Below, one piece after another: positions 52,856-61,335 of a stretch of 64,000 bases of DNA. The stretch is from Caecitellus pseudoparvulus (Eukaryota > Bigyra: Bicosoecida), in contig CBFFRQ010000020.1 of assembly GCA_965644315.1 (NCBI GenBank), positions 124,001 to 188,000 on the forward strand, read 5' to 3'. Position 1 is the stretch's first letter; every line of letters starts with the position of its first letter. The notes beneath the pieces were generated by a model that saw only the letters and a list, made by a program, of their open reading frames with translations, was not told where the DNA came from and searched no databases. Made by a program: the position numbers and the translations under genes.

Positions 52856-55610
52856 ATGCCAGGTGAGTTTCGGCGTTCTACGCATGCGCAGCTGCGTTTC
52901 ATGTGGAAACATGCCCGTCAAACTTGCTTGCTCAGGGACGAAGCGGGGCAGGGCCGTCCGCGGGGACACGAACTCCAACAGCGACCAGCCTCGCGCCAAA
53001 GGAGCAGGCACCTCCGAGGATGAAGCCCGAAAGCAGCGCCGGTGAGTGAAAGGGTGCTGTCATTTTCCGCACTCCACGTGGATGGAACCGCGTCAGCTTG
53101 TTGCCTAGCGCAAGCTACGGATTCCGGCCGTTGAAGGGCACATATTTTCCCCTTATGCATGCCTGGTGGCTGTTTGTGGTGCAAGCGCGCGCTCGTACTG
53201 GGGCAGCGACGTGACCAATCGCCATTCCGCACAGTCCGTCACCTCGCTGTCCTCACCGTGCAGGCTGATGCGCAACCGGCAGAGCGCTGCCCTGCACCGT
53301 GAGCGCCAGAGAGCTCTCGTCGAGGGACTGTATGGGCGTGTCAACAATCTGCTGGCGGAGCGGGACACCCTTCGCCAGGAGTTGGCGCGCGTCGCAGCGG
53401 CTGGGGTGAAGGTTTCCCTGCCACCGCCAGCCATCTTGCCTCCCCTGGTTCCCGAAGTGGACCTTGCCAACGGCGTAGATCCTGATGGACTCGACAGTGC
53501 TAGCCATTTGACGCAGATACTGAAGTCCGGCGCGCGGGCGGCGAAGCAAGGAAAAGCCCCGCCGACTCTGACTGCCCCAGTGGCTGCTCCTGCAGGGCAG
53601 GGCCGGCGGCCTCCCGCCCACAGCGCGCCCTCTCCTCGCACCAGCGACCCCCTGCCCACGCCAGGCCAGACAGCCCCGAGGAGTGTCACTTCCGAAGGCG
53701 GCAGCGAGGCGAGTGATCCTCATGCCCGTGTCCGGCGAAGCGGTGGCTCCCCTGCTCAGACGCACACCTCCGCTGGCTCGTCCGATGAGGACGAGGCGAA
53801 GATCGGTACAGAGAGTGGTGAGCACCCGGCGGCTTTGGGAGCCGCCGTCACCGACAAGCAGCGAGCTGTGGCTGCCTTCGCAGCGGCCCTTGCCTCTCGC
53901 CCAGACGTGGTGTTTTCTTCTCAGTTCGCGACCCAGGATGCCATGGGCATCGACAGCGTGGACTACGAGAGTGGCAGTGACGACCCAGGTGCCATGGGAG
54001 ATGTGTTGCTCGAAGCGTGCCGCTCAGGTGGCTTGGTGGGTGCAGGGGGGCAAGACCTGCTGGATGTTGCGCTGCTGGGCGTCGGCTCTGACGCCGAGGA
54101 TGGTCTGGACGTCGACCTCACAGGCGGAGACGTGCACTCCAGTGGGGTTCCTTCCACGGTGCCCCGGGATGCTCAGTTCTCTGTGGATGCATCACACGTG
54201 CCTGGGGCAAGTGCCCCCATGTCTGCTGGGACCGCTCAGTCACACCCAAGTCACGCATTCCTGTCCACGCTGGCGTTCGTCGCCATGCTTGCTGTGCTGT
54301 CTGGACCAACTCTCCTGGCAGGCGTCCCAGACGCCGGCAGCGCTGTTGGCGCCCTGACAGGTGTGCCAGTTGGTGTCGCCTCAGCGGCTGCGTCCTTGGC
54401 AAGCAGTGTCATGTCAGCTCCAGCCTCTCTCCCGCTGTTGTCTGGCCTGCTGGCGTCTCTTCAGCACGCTGCCGCCACCCGTGACGCCATGACACCCCTT
54501 TCTGGCGCTTCCACAACCCTTACATCTCCGAGTTTGGAGTCTCATGCTCTTCAGCTGGAGCAGGCAGAGGCTGAGCTGGCCAAGGTCCACGCTCGCATGG
54601 CCCAGGGTGCCACCGATGCACCTCTGGATGCCGATGCTGCCGCCAGCTTGGTTCATTCAGCAGAGACAGCGGCGAAGGCAGCTGACAAGCATCATGATGC
54701 AACTACACCTACTCGCTCCGCAAGTGTTCTGCCCCCTCGAGGCGGAGCAAGGCGCCTGGCCACTGTGCATGAGCCTCTGCGCGAGCGAATGTCCCTTGGC
54801 GATGGCGAATCCGAACGAGTGCTGCATTTCATGCGCTTGCTCAGACCAGTGTTTAAGCCGGAGTCAGCTCACGGAACGCCTGTGAATGCGACACGGCAGG
54901 GAGGCTTGCGAGGGGGAAAGCAGCAGCACCACGTTGGAGGCATGTCTCACCCCATGTCTGTGGCAACTTGGCAGCAAGGCCGGGAGGAGTACGATAGCAG
55001 TGACACGGACGAATCTTTGCTCACCCAACTCCCGCTCCTGCAGGCACCCTCCGGCCTTCGTCCGGCCGCGGCGCCGCCCACATCAGGGGGCGACCGTGGC
55101 TTGGTACCATACGGATCTCCCGTCCCAAGCGGGCTTTTGCTGCCTGGTGCGGACGGCTCTGTCTCGCGACTGCACCTTTTCCGTGTGGGGCTCATGTTGG
55201 GCACGTTGCACGGCATCGACGCAGCGTCAGCCGCCGAGTGGGCTGGCGCTGCCCCCACATGGTCTCTCGTGGAGGCGTCAGCTGTGCAGCAGCTGGCAGT
55301 GCTTGCTGCTCCCATGTCCCGGGCTGACCAGACGACACTGGACACACATGCTTGGAAGGTCCTTGCTCGCGCAGCACTTCAGCTGCGCCGGCGCGTGGAC
55401 GACGCTCTCTCCCGCCTGGGAGAGGATCACGCTCCTTCGCATGCACAGGGGACCGGCTCAGGTGCAGAGGGGGGGGTGCTGATGGAGTTTGTCAAGCAGC
55501 AGCATGAGCAGCAGCACGGCGGCAGTGTGCAGCCCCCTACAAGCAGCGTGAATGCGAGTGCCAGCCTGGACCACGTCAAACAGGCCTTGGGCCACCTCCT
55601 TGCGTCTTGA
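52856..55610 (+). CDS. Membrane-tethered bZIP transcription factor (ATF6/bZIP28-like layout)
   Basis: Proposed exons 52856-52862, 52936-53041 and 53264-55610, with introns 73 bp (GTGAGT) and 222 bp; 819 aa. An unspliced start at ATG 52911 is the alternative for exon 1. Splicing of the second intron restores KQRRLMRNRQSAALHRERQ, a bZIP basic region with the N-x7-R signature (N42, R50), followed by leucines in heptads at 60, 67 and 74. Acidic and Ser-rich sequence follows. One strong hydrophobic segment, FLSTLAFVAMLAVLSGPTLL, lies near residues 370-395, leaving a C-terminal part of about 425 aa on the far side. A bZIP N-terminal to one membrane span is the layout of ER-stress factors released by site-1/site-2 proteases. 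Targets and trigger are inference. Confidence 0.8.
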
Positions 55611-55718
55611 TTCGCAGCGAAGGCTTTCTGTCCGTGTTTCGCAGACGCTCGCATCGTGCTGTTTGCGCCTTTGCCCCGTGCAGCAAATGCACACTTCTCA
55701 TGCACACAAGGCGCTGTC

Positions 55719-56641
55719 TTATGGATTGCCAAGGATGTCCTGCTTGCGCTTTGCAGCAGCGTCATGGATGCTCTCGGTCAGACTCTTGAACACAGCTTCT
55801 GCGCGCTCTGCCAACGCGTGAGCTTCATCCTCTGACACACCCTCTCCCTTGCCCCATCGCTTGATCTTGTCCAGAGCAGTGTGCCGCGCTTTGCGAAGCC
55901 TCACCTTGCTGGCCTCTTCCAGCTTGCCCAGTGCTTTGGCTGTCTCAGCCCTGCTTTCTTTTGTCGTCTTGGGCACAGGCACGGCCACATTGCTGCCATC
56001 CACTGAGGGGTTCAGGCCAAGATCCGCGTCGCGAATTGCCCTCTCGATGGTTCCCACAAGCTGTGCAGGCAAACAACACAGCGCCTTCGAGTGCACGCAG
56101 GCAATTCCCTCTTCAGGCTCACAAGGTACCTCAGGGCTGAAGGCATGGGCCGCATTGCACTCACGCTGGGGTCGAACGGGGCCACCACCAGTTTGCTGCC
56201 TTGGCGCAAGGCAACCTGGGCGACCTGGGGAAGCGGCACCAGCTCCCCGTATGCCTCCACCTGTACGTTGTCAAGCATGTCTGGCGAAGGGGCCGCTCCG
56301 CGCAGCTTGCCAGCTTCAGCAAGGAACCACTCCACAACCTTTTGGCCCTTCTCCTGCACCGTCTGCAGGTCGGGCGCATCGCCATCACCGTCAGGCCCCC
56401 CTGCACTCCCAGAACCACCAGCAGCAGCAATGGACGCCGCTGGCTTCATGGACCCCTTCCCTGCGCCGCGACAGGTGTACAGTATGCCCATGGAGGTGAG
56501 CGACGACCACGTGAAGGGCAGCGTTGCGTCAGCGTTTCACCAACCCTTCTTCTTCCCCATCAGCACGGGCACAGAGGGAGCCATGAATGACCGAGCACAT
56601 GCAAAAAGGAAACACGGACGAGCAGCACTGTCTCCAAGCAT
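55719..56641 (-). CDS. MRRF: Organellar ribosome recycling factor
   Basis: Three exons: 56545-56641, 56165-56460 and 55719-56060, with introns of 84 and 104 bp; 244 aa. RRF, with EF-G, splits the post-termination 70S-type ribosome, so it must act in mitochondria or plastids. The first 32 residues (MLGDSAARPCFLFACARSF) look like a targeting peptide, followed by GKKKGKGSMKPAAS, as in organellar RRFs. The core shows EAGKLRGAAPSPDMLDNVQV, EAYGELVPLPQVAQV, LVVAPFDPSL|VGTIERAIRDADLGLNPS (joined at the splice) and PVPKTTKESRAETAKALGK. The C-terminal helix (LTESIHDAAAKRKQDIL) is complete. Which organelle is not decidable here. It is divergent from the PH-domain gene. Confidence 0.92.
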
Positions 56642-56835
56642 GACGAGGGCTGGATTGGCAGCGACGGAAGGCAAGGCCCTGGTACGTGACGCTCGCAATG
56701 CTCGGCACAACATCTTGGCGAGAGGGTGCTTTGTGGCGGCGGGCAGCCGACTACGTTCGCCCAGCTGTCGAACGGAGGGAAGCAAATCGAATGGATTCAG
56801 GCGAGCAGTGTGGCGGCAATTAATGTGCAACACGT
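56642..56835. promoter_or_regulatory. Divergent 5' gap between RRF and PH-domain genes
   Basis: About 194 bp lie between the proposed start codons. Both starts are provisional: the RRF frame is open further upstream, and the PH gene's first exon is uncertain. No clear promoter element was seen. Confidence 0.3.
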
Positions 56836-57566
56836 ATGGCTGCGGTGCTCGAGGATGCCCCACCTGCCGTGCGTGGTGGCCAGCCTGTGGGCCAGAGTTC
56901 AGCAGCCTGTGCTCGACAAACTTGACGCGCGCTGGATGTCCCACTTTCTCTGACGCAGCCCTTCTCCCCTTCACCTCCCCAGGACAACAGTTTGAGCCAG
57001 AGATGGAAAGCATCAAGCCGGTGCCTGTCCGGAAGCAGGTGCGGTGTTTGCCGAGCCGGTGCGAGGCGTGGTAGGGACGTCGGCAAAGCTCACTCATCTC
57101 ACTGTGCGCAGGGCATCCTGGGCAAGCTGGGAGGTGGTGCTGGCGGGCACAAGAACTGGAAGAACAGGTACTTCGTCTTGACTGACCACTTGGCGTACTA
57201 CACGGACCAGGCCACCTTTGCCAAGGACCCAACCAAAACGCTGGGTGTCATCTCCCTCAACTGCTTCTTCTGCAGCAAGATGGATGGGGCTGAAAGCAAC
57301 GACTTTCAAGTGAACGCGTACCCCAAGAGCCTTGTTCTGCGTGCGGCCAATGCCGACGAGCGCCAGGCGTGGATTGATTGCATCATGCAGCCCTTGGCAG
57401 ACATGATGAAGCCACCAGCTCAGGTGCGTCAACTTCCGCTCGACCCACGTTGCCGCCCTGCAAGCCGCACAAACGCACTAACCTGCCCTGCCCACAGCTG
57501 CGAGCAGAGCGCGAGGAAGCGGAGGAAGCCTCTCGCGCGGCAGCTGCGGGTTCTGCAGCCTCCTGA
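56836..57566 (+). CDS. Small PH-domain protein
   Basis: Proposed exons 56836-56872, 56983-57038, 57112-57423 and 57498-57566; introns 110, 73 and 74 bp; 157 aa. The exon 2 to 3 junction joins EMESIKPVPVRKQ to GILGKLGGGAGGHKNWKNRYFVLTD, the start of a pleckstrin-homology domain. It continues with TKTLGVISLNC, ESNDFQVNAYPKSLVLRAAN and the C-terminal helix DERQAWIDCIMQPL, which carries the invariant Trp. K and R residues in the first strand loop (GHKNWKNR) could bind phosphoinositides. A short helical end (LRAEREEAEEASRAAAAG) comes from exon 4. Exons 2-4 are well supported; exon 1 (MAAVLEDAPPAV) rests only on phase and could be wrong. The role, perhaps membrane recruitment or vesicle traffic, is inferred from the domain. 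Confidence 0.75.
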
Positions 57567-58058
57567 TTGTCATTCACGCAGTGTCTGTGTGGTGTGTTGC
57601 AGCACAAGGCTTTAGCTTTCAGTCCGTACTTGCCGCGATGCCCAAGTTGCCAAAGGCTCAGCAATGCATCCTTTTTCTGCGTTAGTGCCCATCCCACCTA
57701 TCACGCCTTCGCGTCTTGCTTGCTACGCCGCTGTTGATCTCGGCTGTGTGGACGCTCAGCCTGGCCCGGTCAAGCATGCAGATTGCACCCCAGCCTGGCA
57801 GAGGGGCACTTGACCGGACCGCATACAACCCCCCCCCAAAGTCAACGTGATGTTGGGTGTGGTTCATGCCTTATGGCGAGGCCCCCGGCTCTGATGCTTT
57901 TGGTGTGACGGCTGAGGAAGAGCTGCTGTAAGGTCCAGCAGCTGGGAGCAAGGCAGCTCTGCTTGGCTAGCCACCACTTCAGCAGTTCGCTAAATATGAG
58001 TGGTATAGGGAGACAGGCACACCAGCGGTCACGTTTGGGGGCAAGCGCTGGGCTCAGC
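57567..58058. other. Intergenic, 492 bp, between PH-domain and SLBP genes
   Basis: No conserved reading frame was found on either strand. It contains poly-C (57829-57836) and should hold the PH gene 3' end and the SLBP promoter. No tRNA, histone stem-loop or repeat was seen. Confidence 0.45.
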
Positions 58059-58755
58059 ATGGCTGAGCGTGGTGTGTCTCGAGCGGAAATTGCTGCTGAA
58101 GCCATCCAAGTTCAGACTTAGCTCCCTCGCTGCTGCAACAAATGGGCAGCTTCACAGAGAGAAACTGACGAAGCAAAGGTCGAAAATCGTCGCCGGAAGC
58201 TTCAGCATGGCTTCAATACCGCTGGGTACCAGCGGTATACTCAAATAGTGCCCAGGTGAGACGCTGCAAAGAAGGCAGCGCGAGTCTTTGTCCAAGTCAT
58301 CTCTCCCTTGCCCGTCACTCAGGCATGCCAGGAAAGCAGACGACCCACAAACGCCGGACCCCACGTGGAAGTGGAGCACCAGGGGTTGGGCCTCGGCGGT
58401 GCGCAGCTGGCGCGTGCTTCTCCACAAGTACGATCCTCCAACCCAACCCGGCATGATCAGGGTTGAGGAAGACCTTGATGCATTCACAAGGGCGCGCCTG
58501 GAGGGAAAACCTTGCCCCTGGCAGGCCCAGGCCAAAGCCTTCCTTCAGCAGCAAGCTGAAAGCTCTGCAGGGGACAGCGGCCGGAGGGTGCCGGTGGAGC
58601 ACCCAGTCTACGGAGCCTCGCCGCCCACCACCCTGCTCGCCACCCACCGCTGCCTCAGACAAGTACCCTACCAGTCTCAGACGCCGCTGGCAGCAGGGGG
58701 CGCACCCGGGGAGGCACTTGCACCGTCACACCGGACGTCGGGCGGGGCCAGCTAA
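58059..58755 (+). CDS. SLBP: Histone mRNA stem-loop-binding protein (SLBP) homolog
   Basis: Exons 58059-58071, 58150-58255 and 58323-58755, with introns of 78 bp (GTGTGT..GGGCAG) and 67 bp (GTGAGA..CTCAG); 183 aa. SLBP binds the 3' stem-loop of replication-dependent histone mRNAs and drives their processing and translation. The RNA-binding domain appears only after splicing: VENRRRKLQHGFNTAGYQRY, then TQIVPRHARKADDPQTPDP, then WSTRGWASAVRSWRVLLHKYDPP. It parallels the human order of GYxxY, VP, HPxTPN, YSRRSWDxQ and LHxWDPP. The phospho-site motif TPNK is replaced by TPDP. The C-terminal 90 residues are not conserved. The 13-nt first exon (MAER) is chosen by phase and donor type and is the weakest part. 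The stop codon overlaps that of the convergent FHA gene. Confidence 0.82.
58216..58238. repeat. Perfect 10-bp inverted repeat with 3-nt centre, inside SLBP exon 2
   Basis: ATACCGCTGG - GTA - CCAGCGGTAT. In RNA this would form a 10-bp stem with a 3-nt loop, or 9 bp with a 5-nt loop. It codes for the conserved NTAGYQRY segment of the RNA-binding domain. Confidence 0.85.
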
Positions 58756-59456
58756 ACAAGGCCAGGGTGCAGCAGCACATACTCACGAGTGCTGCAGCCA
58801 AACCGTAGCACATCTCCAGCCCTGAGTTCGACGTATCGAGCAGGAGCAACCTGCTCTCCATTTATCAGAGTGCCGTTGGCGCTTTCAAGGTCAAGTAGGT
58901 ATGGCTTGACAACATTGACTGCTGCGCCAGCGGCGCGGGGAACACGTCGGAACTGTAGCACAGCATGCTGCTTGGAACAGGACGGGTGGTCAATGCCAAC
59001 ATCACACACGGAACGGTCTCGACCAAATAGATATGCGGACTGCTTGTGTACGCGCAGCGGCTCGCCCAGCGCCGCTTCCCCCTTGAACACATGCAGCTGC
59101 CACTCCAAACCAGGTGTAGCAGCATCGCTCGGCTCGCTCCACTTGAGACGCACCCCCTTGAACACGTTTCCAGTTCTGCCATCATCGGCAAGCGCCCCAC
59201 TCAGTTCAAAGCTTGCTTTCTGTGACACCAAGCTGCGCACCGTGTCGTCCTCCGGCTGAGCCTCGGCCGAGGTGGGAATGCCAGCCGCAGTCTTGCCAGC
59301 CTCACGGCTTACGCGGACATCATTCTCAGATGAAACCCATCTGCACTGAGATGATGGTGCTGGTGGAGGGGCAGATGAAGTCGCACTGAACCTTAGTCGC
59401 GGAGGGCTGCGACTGCGCTCCCGCCTACGAGGCCTTGCCGCTCCAGACTCGGCCAT
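58752..59456 (-). CDS. FHA-domain protein, SNIP1/DAWDLE/Pml1-like
   Basis: Single exon, 234 aa. It has an N-terminal Arg/Ser segment (RPRRRERSRSPPR), then a disordered linker, then an FHA phosphothreonine-binding domain over the last 120 residues. LHVFKGEAALGEPLRVHKQS matches the strand preceding the domain in SNIP1 and Pml1. The pThr-binding residues are present: GRD, S-x2-H in SCSKQHAV, and SANGTLING. SNIP1-type proteins act in the spliceosome/RES complex and in small-RNA biogenesis. The RS-rich N-terminus plus C-terminal FHA fits that group, so an RNA-processing role is likely but not proven. Its stop codon shares bases with the SLBP stop (58752-58755). It is divergent from the transporter gene. 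Confidence 0.88.
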   Translation of the reverse strand: MAESGAARPRRRERSRSPPRLRFSATSSAPPPAPSSQCRWVSSENDVRVSREAGKTAAGIPTSAEAQPEDDTVRSLVSQKASFELSGALADDGRTGNVFKGVRLKWSEPSDAATPGLEWQLHVFKGEAALGEPLRVHKQSAYLFGRDRSVCDVGIDHPSCSKQHAVLQFRRVPRAAGAAVNVVKPYLLDLESANGTLINGEQVAPARYVELRAGDVLRFGCSTREYVLLHPGLV

Positions 59457-59642
59457 GACAGTCCCCTTGAAACGCCCAGGAAACGGCAGCGACCAACGCG
59501 CAGCTCCACTCTGAATCTAATTCTTTAACCAAAACAAACCTCCGTGGCTGCGGCAGGATCTCCACGAGGGTGTGGTTTCGAGGTTTTGACTGCGTTGTGG
59601 CGTGGTCCACGACTTATGCCTGCTTGAGTTGGGAAGGAGCAA
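59457..59642. promoter_or_regulatory. Divergent 5' gap between FHA and amino-acid transporter genes
   Basis: 186 bp between opposite start codons, comparatively AT-rich in the middle (AATCTAATTCTTTAACC, about 59514-59530). Both promoters should be here. Confidence 0.4.
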
Positions 59643-61246
59643 ATGGCCTCTGCCGGGGGCCTTGCCGACGAAGATGCGATTCAAATTGAGCTCGGCACCG
59701 TGGGCGTGCGAGACACCGCACAAGCTCAAGATTCGACAGCTGTGTTGAGTCCTGCGAGCGGATCAGACCCTTCGTCCGCCCAAGGCAGTGCTGCGAGTGC
59801 TGCGGAATTTGCTGAAGATGATGCAGGCGCAGGAGTGGCCCCTGGTTCGTCCAAGTGTGGAGCAGTCACAAACTTTGTGAACAGCATTATTGGAGCGGGA
59901 ATCATTGGACTCCCCTTTGCATTGCGAGAGGCTGGGCTAGTTGGGGGCCTGATTCTCATTCTGTTGGTCGGGCTGGCGACAGGTGTGTATGTTTGTGGGT
60001 GGCGCCTCTGGTGCGACGTCTGCGCGACGGAAGGCCTGCCAGCCGGATCGAATGCCCCATTGAAGCAGTGCATGCCCAGTATGCAAAGCACTCACTCCGC
60101 CTCGCACATTTTTCGCCCTGCCCTGCAGACTACAGCGTTCGCATTGTTGTGAAGAAGGCTGTGGCTGCCAACGCTCTCGACTATGAGAGAGTCGTACGAC
60201 AAGCAGTTGGAGTGCAGGGCTTCTATGTCATCGTCTTCGCAATGTTTGTCTTTGCGTTTGGTGCGCTGTTGACATATACAATCATTCTTGCGGATGATGT
60301 CTCCGTGGTCGTTTCTCACTGGTCTGGCCATGAGACTGTCGAGCCATGGACAAGAAGAGGGGTTGTACTGGGGGTGTCTGTGGCGTGCTTGCTCCCGCTG
60401 GGACTGGTGAAAAACATGAGTACCCTAGCCCGCACCTCGTCCCTTTCCCTCCTTGCTGTCGTGTGCGTTATCCTTGTAGTGGTCATCAGAGCCGGAACGG
60501 GAGTTCCGGACCCGCCCACGTTCCAAGGCAGCCCTCACGAGCTGGACGCCTTCGCACCAAGGTTCTTTCCAGCCCTGGGGGCTATTTGCTTTGCCTTCGT
60601 TTGTCACCACAGCAGCATGGTCGTTTTCAACTCCCTCCAACCGCGCCTGGCCAACTTGTCAACGTGGGCCTTCATTACTCATGCGTCTATTGCAGCGGCA
60701 GTCTGCTGCAGTGTCGTCCTTGCTGTGACAGGGTATGTTACGTTTGGAACAGCGACTCAAGCCAACTTGCTCAACAACTACTCTCTCTCTGATGAACTTG
60801 TGAACGTCACGCGAATCGTTTTTGCGTTGACCATGCTGTTGACGTACCCGATGGAGATGTTCGTCGCTCGGCACTGTATTGCTGCACTCTGGAAATCAGG
60901 CGAGCAATCAGCCCCTCGTCTGACTCACTGGCAGCACATCTCGGTGACTGTGGTTTTGTGGCTGATTGCCATGGGAATTGCTCTTGTGTTGGATGACTTG
61001 GGGCTCGTGCTTGAACTTGCAGGTGGAACGTCTGCAACCATCCTGGGGTTCGTCATGCCTGCACTGCTTGTGCTTCGGACCACCAAACACAATCTACAAT
61101 TGTGGAAGAATGATTCGAGCTCTGTATGTGCCGCCGCCCAAGAGCTAGTCCCAGCATTTGCTCTGCTGCTCTTTGGATGCGTCGCATTCGTTGTGTCGAC
61201 AACGGAAACGATTCGCTCGGCCGTTGTGTCGGGAGGGTCGCATTAG
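59643..61246 (+). CDS. Amino acid/auxin permease family transporter (SLC38/AVT6-like)
   Basis: Two exons, 59643-59982 and 60129-61246, with a 146-bp GTGTGT..CTGCAG intron; 485 aa. The cytosolic N-terminus of about 75 residues is acidic and Ser/Ala-rich. The first helix carries the family signature NSIIGAGIIGLPFALREAG, and splicing yields GLATDYSVRIVVKKA, the SLC38/AVT6 hallmark after TM2. About eleven hydrophobic helices follow, including AICFAFVCHHSSMVVFNSL (the conserved FAFxCHHS motif of TM6) and TMLLTYPMEMFVARH. These proteins move neutral amino acids with Na+ or H+ across vacuolar or plasma membranes; substrate and direction cannot be told. The gene is less GC-rich than its neighbours, for example the ankyrin gene. 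Confidence 0.92.
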
Positions 61247-61335
61247 CAGCGTGGACAGTACTTGGAGGTGAAGGCAAGAATGGTGAATGACATGAATGCA
61301 TTCTTTCTTGCTTGTGTTTGCACGCCCTGCAAGAG

